A stretch of DNA of 64,000 nt from contig NC_133397.1 of NCBI RefSeq assembly GCF_047511655.1, forward strand, positions 124,213,308 through 124,277,307. Direction: 5' to 3'. The stretch's first letter is position 1, and every line of letters starts with the position of its first letter. The translations under genes were made by a program, and so were the position numbers. Below, piece after piece: positions 11,161 to 22,300 of this stretch. The DNA is from Castor canadensis (taxonomy: Eukaryota; Chordata; Mammalia; Rodentia; Castoridae). The notes below the pieces were generated by a model. That model worked only from the letters and a program-made list of their open reading frames with translations. It was not told the DNA's origin and made no database searches.

Positions 11161-13080
11161 CAAAGTTCACTTGTAAACTGTAAAATAAATGTTTATTGGT
11201 ACATTTTATTTTGCTTTGTTTCAATCCAAGAGACCCAATTTAGCTGTATTTCCCATTTCTTGCTAGAGTCAGGAAAAGAGGATTCACCCACAAGTGCAAT
11301 TCCCATTAAAACTGTCTTCTGTGGCAGTTCCCATTTTTGCACAGGGTCTACTCTGCCTTACTTGACAATGAAACATAGTAGTTACTCCATACCAAATGGC
11401 TGAGATGTCAGAAACCACACAGAGCTATTTCAAAATTAACCTTTTTACTTCATAAATGCATAGTTTTCTTTACTGGATAGACACAATTAAGAAACACAAT
11501 TTCTCTTGGACTTGATTCCTATTAGGCATGCATCTGCAATGAAAAGTACCTTGTTTTGGGAGGGCTATTACTTTAGAAAACTGTATTAAACTGCAGAACA
11601 TTTTATTGTAAACTTTATGAAAACATTATCAGCTTACAGTAAAACCCATAATTTTAAAAATAGCCTACTAATACTTGCGCTACTTGCTTGGTTTCAATGG
11701 ATTGTTGTGGTGGTGGCCACAAGTTATTGTTCTGTGGACAATTAATGTCATTATTCAAATTTTAAAATGTGACAACTTTTATAAACTACTTCTCCTTTTT
11801 CTTGTCTCTGAGTGCTTATTTTACTGCCCAGTATTGCAGCGTTTTTGAAGGCTAACAATGAAAGGACTTTTCAGTTGCGTTTCATTGTTTTTGCTATTCT
11901 CAACATGGATTTGATTTAGTCCTTTGATTGAGTAGTGGTTTAAATGCCATATATTTAGGAGATATGGAAGTGGGGAATATTACTTGACACAACTTTAAAC
12001 ACTTTAAAAATGCAGACACCTTCATTTTTATAGAATCTGGTGGTAATTTTAGAAGTGTTTCTCTCCAGAACCACTCACCACTTGTTTGCATTCATCCTGC
12101 TACCTCATATGACAATATTTGCCACCAAGACTTCTATGTTACAGGGAACCACACTTCCAAAAAAATGTCGCTTGCTAATTTTCACCAAAATGACTCAGTT
12201 ACCACCTGGGTTTTTTTACTTTGTCGCCAGCTTGCTCTCATGTTCTATAATCTTATATGTAAAGAAATTTAGGACTATAAAATGTCCTTTCTAACCCAAT
12301 AATATTTTAAACAAGTAATTACTACTCCAAGTGATCCACAAAGTTTTTAGTAAATAAAATCGTAGGCATGGGCATGGGGAGGAGTGGGACTGTAGAAGTA
12401 GAAAGATCAGTAGAAGTATGTGAACTTCTAATTCTGTGTTTCTCACAGTAAAGGTACCATAAAAATTAACCCATCTTCCAATATATGAAGTCTGCAAACA
12501 CAATGAAAAACATTACTGGAAACAGAATATATTTTCAGTTCTTTGGAAGGTTTTATGGGTAACAAAGGTTAATCTTACAGAAAATAATTTTCATGTACAT
12601 ATAGCCTACATCTTCTATTGGATATATTGACTTGTCTTAAAGATTTCTGGGTAGTAAAACAGTATAGGATTATTGCAGAAAGCTCTGAACTTAAACTGAG
12701 TTGTAAGCTTTCCTGAGCACCTGGGTTTTCCTTTGTTTTTAAACACATAGAAATTCACATTCTATCACTTATCAACCAATCATAGAGTTGATGAAGAATA
12801 AAGGAGGACAAAACTACTCCGATGCCTCTAGACTTGATTAGGTGATTTGTGTACTACTTTAGTTTATTGTAGCTTATTTCAATTAAAATATGCTTTCACA
12901 AATGAAGGTGCTTAAAAAAAGAAGAAAAGAAATCTTTCTATTACGTATAGACTCATAAAAGAGAGAAGGCAAGCTTCATGACAAATTAGTCTTCACATTT
13001 ATAACATTAGGAGCAATGACTCATCTTAAAGTTTCCAGATGATATACTTATTATTATTTGGAAGCTATTCATTTCTTGTC
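11161..13080. other. Unassigned single-copy DNA
   Basis: AT-rich sequence without a recognisable repeat, RNA gene or exon. Small reading frames at 11053-11403, 11900-12091, 12040-12294 and 12291-12503 overlap each other on opposite strands and look random. Confidence 0.5.
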
Positions 13081-13084
13081 CATA

Positions 13085-13430
13085 GTCAAGACCTCTGTAG
13101 GTGTGGGCATGTCCTTGGCTTCCAGATGTTGCCCTGGCTGTGACTCTTCTTCAACCCAAAGGTGAGAGGAAGCATGTGCCAGCTCCAAACCTAGTGTTTA
13201 AGAGACAGCAATTCTGTCCTCTGGTCTCTCTGGGAGCTTCCAATGTCCTGTTTGAGAAGAATATGCTCTAGGTAGTTTCCATATCTCCTTTCTGTCCTTA
13301 CAATGAGCCACAGAGAACTGAGACTCTCTTAGCCTATTCATAAAAGTGAGCAAGTGACTCAACGGCTGTCACTACACACTACTAATTTTGCTAGTCTGTG
13401 TTATTATGACAGCAGCCATTTATTGCAGGC
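13085..13430 (+). mobile_element. MLT1-type LTR remnant (ERVL-MaLR)
   Basis: Phrases match the internal order of MLT1-type LTRs as I know them: 'gtgccagctccaaacctag', 'gagccacagagaactgagactctc', then 'aattttgctagtctgtgttattatgacagcag' at the end. MaLR LTRs are old non-autonomous LTR elements shared by all placental mammals. There is no coding capacity. The divergence is high and the edges are soft. Confidence 0.5.
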
Positions 13431-13969
13431 AGTTACTACAATGACCCAGGTGGGTCAATGATGACACTAGGACTTGGATCACTTATCCTGGTGGTGGGTG
13501 GACACGGGGGAAGGGTGCAACAGATGGAGGGAAAGGAGAACAGATGGGTTTGGTTTGGGATTTGGAATAGATGAAGTCACCCAATTGAGAAAAATACCCC
13601 AGATGTCTACCGCTGTGGGGAGAAAGTAAGGAGGTGAATCAAGAGCTTAGGGATGATCATTCTTTTTGGAAACCAGAAAGTTAGAGGTGAATATCAGCCT
13701 CCCCCTTGTGCCACAGACTGTGCTCCTAGTCCACTGGACTCAGCTGTTAAGCTGTGGTCAACATGACCAGGTTCCTAGGAGGTGATGACCATGTGTCTAT
13801 GAGGCAGCTCCATTTCCACATTCATAACACCACTGCCTCTCTCTGGATCCTGCTGGAGGAGGACAGTGTAGATTTTGACAAGAAAGGCTCTGAAATGTGT
13901 CAGCACTGTACATTAATTAAATTGAATCCACACAGTGGTGTGCCCAAAGCTAAACATTTATTCTTATTT
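13431..13969. other. Unassigned single-copy DNA
   Basis: No repeat or exon recognised. The 95-codon frame at 13754-14041 starts here but runs into the SINE at 13970-14103, so it is not supported as a gene. Confidence 0.45.
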
Positions 13970-14103
13970 GTGTTTTTGTTGTTGTTGTGTTTTTTTGAGT
14001 CAAGCTCTCATTATATTTTCCAGGTTAGCCTGAACTCATGATCGTCTGGCCTTAGCCTCCTAAATGCTGAGATTATAGCCATGTAGCACCACTGCTGGAC
14101 AAA
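13970..14103 (-). mobile_element. B1/Alu-like (7SL-derived) SINE
   Basis: The plus strand reads, after a T/G-rich run, 'tgagtcaagctctcattatattttccaggttagcctgaactcatgatcgtctggcc...gctgagattatagccatg'. This is the reverse complement of a 7SL-derived SINE. No tRNA-like unit is attached. Confidence 0.75.
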
Positions 14104-14574
14104 CATTGTGTTCAAATTATGTCTACCCATGTGGTCCACTGTAACAATGAAATTAAGGTACTCTAATAATAAAAGAAAACATCCTAGAGATACTTCAAAA
14201 TTTCTACCATATATATCTTATATTACTTGTCCAGGGGCAATCTTAGTCTTCCCTCTATGATGCTTTTTTGTTATCTACAGGTCTCTTATTATTTCCCCTA
14301 CTATTTTTGTGTATGTAATTGACTTTTTCTGTAGACATACCTAGTTAGACTTTGTGATGTGGGAACTCTGATATTCCTCTTCTATTTTTTAAAATCTTCT
14401 ATACTTTCTGATATAGCATGATTTGCAATATGTGCCTGATAAATGAATAAATGCAGTAAGTGCAAATTGCTTTTGCCTTGAGTATCACAATTGAAAGTAG
14501 ATCTTTTTGTGTTATTCTATTTTTTGAAAATAAATTATTGATGTAAAATTATGACTTTGCTTTAAAGTTAAATA
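14104..14574. other. Unassigned single-copy DNA
   Basis: AT-rich sequence. No repeat, RNA gene or reading frame of note. Confidence 0.45.
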
Positions 14575-14576
14575 AG

Positions 14577-14790
14577 TGTGGGTGAGGTGGCACACACCTG
14601 TGATTCCAGCTACTCTGGAAGTTGAGGCAAAAGGATCATGATTAGAGGCCAGCCTGGGGAAAAATTATTAAAACCCTAGTCAAAACCAAAATAGAAACAA
14701 AAAGTCAGAGTATGTAACTCAAGTGGTGAAGTTCTCTTGTAAGCGAGACCCAGGGTTTAATCCCCAATATCTCAAATAAATAAAGAAGTT
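14577..14790 (+). mobile_element. Composite SINE: B1-like left part plus tRNA-like right part
   Basis: The left part (14577-14695) reads 'gtgaggtggcacacacctgtgattccagctactctggaag...gaggccagcctgggg', a 7SL/B1-type body. The right part (14704-14775) reads 'tgtaactcaagtggtgaag...gggtttaatccccaatatct', the tRNA-like unit with worn A and B boxes. It ends in an A-rich tail with 'aataaataaa'. Confidence 0.82.
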
Positions 14791-14804
14791 AAATAACTGA
14801 AGTT

Positions 14805-15370
14805 AAATAAGAATGAAGTTTATTATGAGACAAATATGAGTGACTTAGATCTGGAAGCACAGATTCCAGTTACCTTGTGAGAGTGTCCTGAAGAAAAGGA
14901 AGTTGTAACAACGTTTATAGATGGGAAACAAGGTACTCATAAACTAACACACTTAGTGAATGCATCACACTGGCAGGTTAAGGTAGAACAGGGTGAATCT
15001 GCCATCGGCCTGAGAGGGTACCCCACAGCACTGTTACAGGGAAGATGGGTCAACTCAGGCATCTCCCTGTGTCAGTCTACGGATAGTCAACCAGCTCAAA
15101 TACACACTGCAGAAGGTTTCCCTCATATCACAAGCATGTTGGGTAAGTTTTACAAAGACAGTCATAATGGCTTATTTATTGAAGACCTGAAGTATCCCTT
15201 CTATGACAAACCTCCCCAGTGCTTGTGTCTCATTTTACCTCCATTTGAGAAGAAGTTGTTTGTCTGGTACTTCCTTGAAAAGTTCTACTGTAATTTAGTT
15301 TCTTTGGAAATGCTTTATTTCACAAAATGCTATCTAAAACATTTTAAACAGGGGGCCATTAGACTGGAGT
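14805..15370 (-). mobile_element. LTR-like element, family not recognised
   Basis: The complement ends in 'cataataaacttcattc', with an AATAAA signal near 14819-14824, and has the composition of an LTR U3-R-U5 reading towards lower coordinates. A 138-codon frame on the plus strand (14956-15372) lies in this block. It has no recognisable domain and is antisense to the LTR, so I do not call it a gene. Family and exact edges are not clear. Confidence 0.4.
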
Positions 15371-15594
15371 GACTCTAGTACTTTAAGCTCTTTTATAAGC
15401 AAAGTGAAGACCAAAGTAAGTAATAAAATAAAATTGAAGACTTTACCAATCAGAAACCTGTAACTAAACCTTAACTAGGCACTTTTCTTAAAAGTGTTTG
15501 TGCCCCTGCCAGTGGAGTGCAAAACTTCTTGCAGGCTGGAGATGCCAAACTCATGAATTCCCGAATGCTCAAATTAAGCTCTTCAAAATGCAGC

Positions 15595-15868
15595 GTGCCT
15601 AGCTGGAGGTGTAGCAGAGCAAGTGCACCTGAGCCAGGCTGTGGATTCAATCCTGGGCACTAAAAAATAGTGGGAGGAAGAGGTCATGATGGCACAGCAG
15701 AGGGAAGAGGATCATGGATGAAGGCTGGCTCTTGGCAAAAAGTGCAAGAACTTATCTGAAAAATAAACTAAAGCCAAAACAGCTGGAGGTTTGGCTTAAG
15801 TGGTAGAGTCAGGCACAAGCACAGGGCTCTGAGTTCAATCTCTGGTACATCCAAAAAAAAAAAATTAA
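15595..15868 (+). mobile_element. Composite SINE: tRNA-like, B1-like, tRNA-like
   Basis: There are three parts in order. A tRNA-like unit is at 15595-15667 ('agctggaggtgtagcagagc...ggattcaatcctgggcac'). A B1-like remnant follows at 15675-15775 ('gaggatcatggatgaaggctggctcttggc'). A second tRNA-like unit is at 15781-15850 ('gctggaggtttggcttaagtgg...gagttcaatctctggtac'), ending in a run of A. It is either a trimeric SINE or a composite inserted next to a monomer. Confidence 0.75.
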
Positions 15869-15894
15869 TATATCTAACTTTATCTTTTAATGAT

Positions 15895-16000
15895 GTCCTC
15901 CTTGATAGATAGGAAACTCCATGAGGTCAAAGGTCATACCAGTCTTGTTGACTTCTGGCACTGAGTAGTCTGTCAATAAACATTGAATAAATTAATATTG
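15895..16000 (+). repeat. L2 LINE 3'-end fragment
   Basis: The text 'ataggaaactccatgaggtcaaaggtcat...cttctggcactgagtagtc...aataaacattgaataaat' follows the 3' end of mammalian L2. This is an ancient, inactive element. Confidence 0.7.
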
Positions 16001-16674
16001 TTTCTTACTGATGTTGTCAGACCTTATGTTCTCATGAAAGGATTGCATGCAGATTTTTTTATGGAAGTGATCAACAAACATTTCAAGAAAAGAAATAACA
16101 TTATTTTTATGATGTGAGGATTTAAATTCCTTCTTTTAACAGTCATCCAAAGACTATGATCACAGGAGGAGATGACCTTCAGCAAAGTGATATCTTTATT
16201 TTGCTCTCAGTCAAAATATGGTGGGAAATCTGACCATAAAAGATATATATGGTGCACATAAACAGGCTTTTAGAAATAGAAACAGCAGCTGACAGTTTAC
16301 CCTGTCAATGGCAGTTTATTAACATGACAAGTGATTAAAATAACATAAAATAAGCTATAACGCTATTTCATTTTTATTTCAGTGGTCACTTTCAGAAGAT
16401 ATCTTGTCATTAGTGCATTTAAATGTTTTCTTATTATATATTTATAGTTGTCTTAACTCAAAAGGGTCTGAAAAGTAATCAAGAATTTAAAAAATGACTT
16501 TCCAGTGGAATGTAACCAGAAAAGCACATTCTTGAGGGAAAAATAACTCTGAAAGTATAGAAATTACCAGCTCCCCATGAATACGACAGAAAAGATCTAA
16601 ACCCCATTATTGAGTAATGCACTCGCCCTGAGTCAACGGTAAGTCAGTGTTTATGTATGTACATATAGTGCTGA
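16001..16674. other. Unassigned single-copy DNA
   Basis: AT-rich sequence without a recognised repeat or exon. Confidence 0.45.
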
Positions 16675-17190
16675 AAGATGATTGTAAGGGAGGAAAAGCA
16701 ATTGTCTCCCTTCCTTTTCTAAGTTCTTAGCTGAGTCCCCATAACAAAGAACAGAGTAACAAGAAGAAAGCAAGCAAAAATTTAACATGTTTATTTCTTA
16801 TATACATGGCAGATATCCAGGCAAATAAGTCTCAAAGAAATGGCTGAGAATTCAGGCTTAAGTACCAATTTGTTCAATGGAGACAAAGGGGAGTAAACCA
16901 GTTATGGGGGAGGTAACAGAGAACAGTACTGTGAAACAAAAGTGAGATTCGTTATGCAGATTTAAATTGACATCTGTATCCATTTGTAAGAGTTCCCTAT
17001 GATTTAGTCACTCTTCTTTTCCTGGTTCAGAGAGGAAGACACCCTTAAAAGTTGAGATTTGCTTTATAAATGTAAATTTCCCTTACAAAAGAGTAGTTTC
17101 TCTCTTTGGGGGCTCATGCTGTGTCTGAAAATAACCAGCTCAAAATAATCCTTATGCCAAAGATACACATTTTGGGGTTGCATACTTGTA
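16675..17190 (-). mobile_element. ERVL-like LTR remnant
   Basis: The complement carries an AATAAA signal ('gaaataaacatg' near 16785-16795) followed by a short T-rich U5-like stretch. The other end reads 'ttacaaaagagtagtttctctctttgggggctcat...gtctgaaaataaccagctc...attttggggttgcata', which I recognise as typical of an old mammalian ERVL/MaLR-type LTR. There is no open internal coding part. Confidence 0.5.
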
Positions 17191-17251
17191 TGAGTAACTG
17201 CAAGCAGATCCTAATAATAACCTCCTAGAAGCATTTAAAATAAAACTTTCT

Positions 17252-17480
17252 AAGCCAGGTGCTGCTGTCTCATACCTATAATCTAGCTACTTGGAAGGAT
17301 GAACTCAAGAAGATCATGATTTGAGGGCAGCCTGGGAAAATAGTTTGGGAGACCCCATGTCCAAAATAATCAGAATAAAGTGGACTAGAGATGTGGTTTA
17401 AGTGGTAGAGAGCCTGTTTTGTAAGCTCAAAGCCCTTGAGCTCAAACCCCAGTTCCACCAAAAATAAATAAATAAATGAA
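17252..17480 (+). mobile_element. Composite SINE: B1-like plus tRNA-like
   Basis: The B1-like part runs 17252-17375 ('gccaggtgctgctgtctcatacctataatctagctacttgg...'). The tRNA-like part runs 17384-17462 ('gactagagatgtggtttaagtggtagag...gagctcaaaccccagttccacc'), with a tail of 'aaataaataaataaatg' type. Confidence 0.85.
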
Positions 17481-17582
17481 AATAAAATAAATCTTGCTAT
17501 GTCCTATTAAAAATAAATTTGGGAACGACCTTATAAAGCCTCTTTGACATCTTGTTTGAATTCATTAATAGCAATAATAACT

Positions 17583-17790
17583 ATGATATTTATTGAGAAT
17601 TTGCTACATATCAGGCACTGGTCAAAGCAATTTATACACATTACCTCATTATTTGATCCTAAGAAGCAGGTACAAATATTATTACTCTTTGATGTGAAAG
17701 AGATCTAAGCCTTACAGTGGTGAATAACCAGGTCTGTGTTACACAGTCAGCAGTCAGGTTTGCTGTCACCAGAGACGGTGGGTTTTAACC
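17583..17790 (-). repeat. MIR SINE
   Basis: The plus strand reads 'tatttattgagaatttgctacatatcaggcactgg...ttacctcattatttgatcc...gtgttacacagtcagcagtcagg'. This is the complement of a MIR element, a tRNA-derived SINE shared by mammals. Ancient and inactive. Confidence 0.8.
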
Positions 17791-18144
17791 TCTGCACTTT
17801 GTTTTGTAGAACTAACTGGTGGTCTTGTAATGGTGTAGAGAAATGCCCCTCTGGAAACACAGCAGGAATAAAATACCAGGAGACAGGGGAATGAGGAAGG
17901 AAGGGCCTAAGGAAGGAAATAAGGGCTGAGCTCAAAAATGTTCGTGTATCTGTGAAAATTTAAACCATGTTCTGAGGAAGAAACACCTAATCAGTAAGAT
18001 CCACAAAAAGAGAGACACCAGCAAGCCTACTCTCAACCCTGTCTTGGTGCAACCATGCTCTTTGCCTAGCTGCCCACCATTTTCTCCTCTTTCAATGGCA
18101 TACTAGTAAGTTTTTGCTTTCTCCTACTGTCTCATCTTGGTCAA
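17791..18144. other. Unassigned single-copy DNA
   Basis: No repeat or exon recognised. It does not hold the missing 3' end of L1 copy B. Confidence 0.45.
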
Positions 18145-21100
18145 TTCTTTTACAAACTTATAAGCTCCTGTAGATTCTGGATCTTAGTCCCTTATCAGAT
18201 GAGTAGCGGGCAAAGATTTTGTCCCATTCTCTGGGCTGTCTCTTACGTCTTGTGACTATTTCTTTTGCTGTGCAGAAGCTTTTTAGCTTGATGCAGTCTC
18301 ATTTGTTCACTCTTTCTCTTAGTTGCTGAGCCATTTGAATTCTGTTTAGGAAGTCGTTCCCTATGTCTGTATGTTCCACTGTATTTCCTACTACTTCCTG
18401 GAGTTGTTTAAAAGTTTCAGGCCTTATAGTAAGGTCTGTGACCCACTTTGAGTTGATACTGGTACAAGGTGAAAGACAGTTCAGTCTTCTACATGTGGAT
18501 ATCCAGTTTTCACAACATTTGTTGAAGATGCTGTTTTTTCTCCATCATGTGTTTTGGGCTCCTTTGTCAAAAATCAGTTGGCTGTAGCTGTGTGATATAT
18601 GTGTTGGTCTTCTGTTCTGTTTCATTGGTCTTCATGTCTGTTTTTGTGCCAATACCATGCTGTTTTATTGTTATGGTTTAGAAGTATAGTTTGAAGTCAG
18701 GTATTGTGATAACCTCCAGCATTGGATTTTTTCTCAGAATTGCTTTGGCTGCTTCAGATCTTTTGGGTTTCCAAATTAATTTTGTGATTGATTTTTTTTT
18801 TTATCTCTGTGAAGAATGGCATTGGAATTTTGATTCAGATTGCATTGAACATGTGGATTGCTTTTGGTAATATAGCCATTTTCACAATGCTGATTCTGCT
18901 GATTCACAAACATGGCACCCATCTTCTGATGTCTGCTTCGATATCTCTCTTCAGTGTTTTTTAGTTTTCATTAAAAAGGTTTGATTTCCTTCATTAAATT
19001 TATTACTAGGTATATTATTTTTTTGAGGGTCTTATAAATGGGACTTTTTTCCTGATTTCTTTCTCAGTCTATTCATTGTTGACATATAGGAAGGCTACTG
19101 ATTTATGTATATTAATTTTGCTTTGTGCTACCTTGACGAAAGTGTTTATGATTTCTAAGAATTTTTGGTGGAGTTTTTAGGGTCTTTTAGGTACAGAATC
19201 GTATCATCTACAAGTAGAGATGAGCCAAGATTTCTTCCTTCCCTATTTGAATCCCTTTTATTTCTACTTCCTGTCTGATTGTTTCAATTAGGAATTCTAA
19301 ATCTATATTGAATAAGAGTGGGAGCAGTGGACATCCTTGTCTCATTTCTGACTTTAGGGGGAATGGTTTTAGTTGTTCTCCATGTAGTATACTGTTGGCT
19401 ATAGTTTTGTTATATATAGCCTGTATTATGTTGAGGAAAATTCCTTTTATTCCTAGTTTATTCAGTGCTTCTATCATGAAAGGGTGTTGAATTTTGTCAA
19501 AGGCTTATTTTGCATTTATTGAGATGATCATGTGACTTTTGTCTTTGCTTTTGTTTATATACTGTATTACAACATATATAGATTTGTGTAGGCTGAGCCA
19601 TCCTTGCATCACTAGAATGAAACTGAGTTGGTCATGGTATATAATATTCTTGATATATTGTTGGATTTGGTTTGCTAGTATTTTGTTGAGAATTTTTGTG
19701 CTTATATTCATTAAACATATTGGTCTATAATTCACTTTTTTCTTTGTTGGGTTTTGTAATAGTGGCTTCATGGAATGAGTTTGGTAGTGATCCTTCCCTT
19801 TGTATTTCCTGGTATTAGTTCTTCTTTAAAGGTTTGGTAGAATTCAGCATGAATCCATCTGGTACTGAGTTATTCTTTGTTAGGACGCTCTTTATTACTG
19901 CTTTGATCTCATTGTTAGTTATAGATCTATTTAGGTGGTTGATATCTTTCTTTTTTCTCAATTGTGGTTGGTTAAATGCATCTAGAAATTTTTCTATTTC
20001 TTTGAGATTTTCCAGCTTACTTGAATATAAGTTTTCAAAGTATTCCCTAATGATCCTCTGGATTTCATTAGAATTTGTGGTTATGTCCCTTTTTATCATC
20101 TTTGATTTTATTAATTTGGGTCTTTTCCTTCCTCCATCTGGTCAGGTTGGCTAAAGGTTTAGTGATCTTCTTAATCTTTTTGAAGAACCAACTTTTTGTT
20201 TCATTGATTATTTGTATACTTTTTTGGTCTCAATATCGTTGATCTCAGCCATTATCTTTATTGTTTCTCTCTGCTTCTAGTTTTGGGTTTGGATTGTTCT
20301 TGTCTTCCTAGAAGCATAAGGTCTGTCATTAGGTCATTTATTTGAGATGTCTCTATTTTTTTCATGTAGGCACTCATAGCTCTAAACTTTCCCTTTGGCA
20401 TGGTCTTTGCTATTTCCCACAGGTTCTGGTAGGTTGTATTTTCATTTTCATTAGAAAATTAGGAAGTTTTTTATTTCTTCCCTTATATCTTTGATGATCC
20501 ACTGGTCATACAGCTGTGTGTTGTTCAGTCTCCATGTGCTTAAATATTTTTTGTAGTATCTTTTGCTGTTAAGTTCTAGATTTATTGGATTGTGATCTGA
20601 TATGATACAAGGGGTTATTTTAATTTTCTTAAATTTGTTAAGACTTGCTTTGTGTCCTAAAATATTTTTGGAGAAAGTTCCATGAGCTGCTGAAAAGAAT
20701 GTGTATTGCACGGTAGCTGGATGAAATGCTCTGTAGATGTCTATTGGGTCTAAAGTGTCCATTAATTCTGATGTTTCTTTGTTGATATTTTGTCTGGGTG
20801 ACCTATCTATTGGTGAGAGTGGGATATTGAAGTCTCCCACTATCACTGTGTTGGGGTCTATCTGTGCTTTTAAACCCAGTAGGTTTTTTTTAGTGTAGTT
20901 GGGTACACCAGTGTTAGGCATAGACATGTTAAGGCTTGTGATTTCCTCTTGATGAAGTGTTCCTTTCATGAAGTGACCTTCATTGTCTCTTCTGACTGAT
21001 TTCAGCCTGAAGTCTACTTTATTAGATATAAGTAAAGCTACTCTTGTCTGTTTGGGGAATCCATTTGCTTAAAAAATCTTTTTCTGCCCTTTAACTTGAA

Positions 21101-21259
21101 GCCAGTGTTTGCTTTTCTTTCTGAGATATGTTTTTTGTAAGAAAAAAATGGTTAGGTCATATTTTTTAATCCAATTTGCTCTTCTATGTTTTTTGATAGA
21201 GGCATTGGGCCATTTACGTTCAGTGGTAGTATTGAGAGGTATGTGGTGTTTCCTGTCAT
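18145..21259 (-). pseudogene. L1 ORF2 of copy B, broken and C-terminally truncated
   Basis: The endonuclease part is at 21259-20451, with 'VGDFNIPLSPIDRS', 'FFSAAHGTFSK' and 'ISDHNPINLEL'. The RT domain lies at ~20099-19100, with the palm motif '[19 protein letters not shown]'. The catalytic pair reads Val-Asp-Asp, so the Asp-Asp is kept here while copies A and C have Asp-Asn. The frame breaks next to that site. The rest down to 18145 encodes the thumb and part of the C-terminal region in several frames. The start ATG at 21259 matches the ORF2 start context of the other copies. Confidence 0.88.
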
Positions 21260-21329
21260 TTTTATTCCCTTGATGTTTATTTTTCCCCTATTCCTTGTTT
21301 GCTAGTTTGTTTGGTCAAAGGGGCTTATT

Positions 21330-22300
21330 CTTGCATTTTCTTGGCTGACTCTACTTTCTTCTTCGGTGTGTAGGAGTCCTTTAAGTGTTTTCTGCAGTGT
21401 TGGCCATGAATTCTTTTAGTTTTTGTTTGTTGTGGAAGGTTTATATTTCTCCTTCAATTAGGAAGGATAGTTTTGTTAGGTAGTCTAGGCTGACAGTTGT
21501 CTTCTTTCAGGCCCTGAAATTTATCTTTCCATGTATTTAGAGTTTGTATCGAGAATTCTGCTATTATTCTAATGAGTTTGCCATTAGATGTGACCTATCT
21601 TTTTCTCTTTTGCAGCTTTCAGTATTCTTTCTTTGTTCTGTATATTGAGTGTTTTAATTATGATATGTCTGGGGTGTTTCTTTTTTGGTCTTGGAGGTTT
21701 CGTGTTCTAGAAGCCTCATGATCCTGAATGCCCCTCTCTTTCTCAAGGTTAGAGAAGTTTTCAGCTATTATGTTATTGAATAAATTATCTGTGCCTTTAA
21801 TTTGTATCTTTTCTCCTTTTTCTATACCCATGATTCATATATTTGGTCTTTTAATGGTGTCCCAGACATATTGTATATGTCACATTTTTAAAGACTTTTT
21901 TCATAGAATTTGATTGCTTGATCCAATTCCACTACTTTGTCTTCTGTTCCTCTTAATCTGTTTTCAACTTGCTCCACTCTGTTAGCCAGGCATTCAGTTG
22001 AGGTTTTTATTTTGGGATATTGAGCTGTTTGTTTCAAATTGGTTATTTTTCAGGATTTCTATTTTTTATTGATTTTCTCTTTCATATCCTTCATGGTCTT
22101 CTTAATTTCATTCATCTGTTTGTTTGAATTCTTTTTGAGCTCTTTTAACTGTTTATTTATATCTTTTTTGAGTTCAGCCACTAGTTTATGTGGATTCAGT
22201 ATTTGATACTTCTTCCTCTTCACTTTTGTTTAGATCCATAGTGGTGGAGTTGGCTTTTGAGGGAGAGCTGTTGTCTTGTTTCTGCATTGAGAATTATGCA
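21330..22300 (-). pseudogene. L1 ORF1 remnant of copy B
   Basis: The complement carries the order expected of ORF1: an Asn/Glu/Lys-rich coiled coil (22200-21850), then a region matching 'MGIEEG'-type and 'IIIKT'-type core segments (21850-21650), then the C-terminal domain (21600-21400). Many stops break it. Its boundaries are inferred by comparison with copies A and C. Confidence 0.65.

Noticed and set aside
14956..15372. 138-codon plus-strand frame outside the L1s
   Set aside because: It lies antisense in an LTR-like block with a polyadenylation signal on the other strand, has no recognisable domain, and no splice or promoter context supports it.
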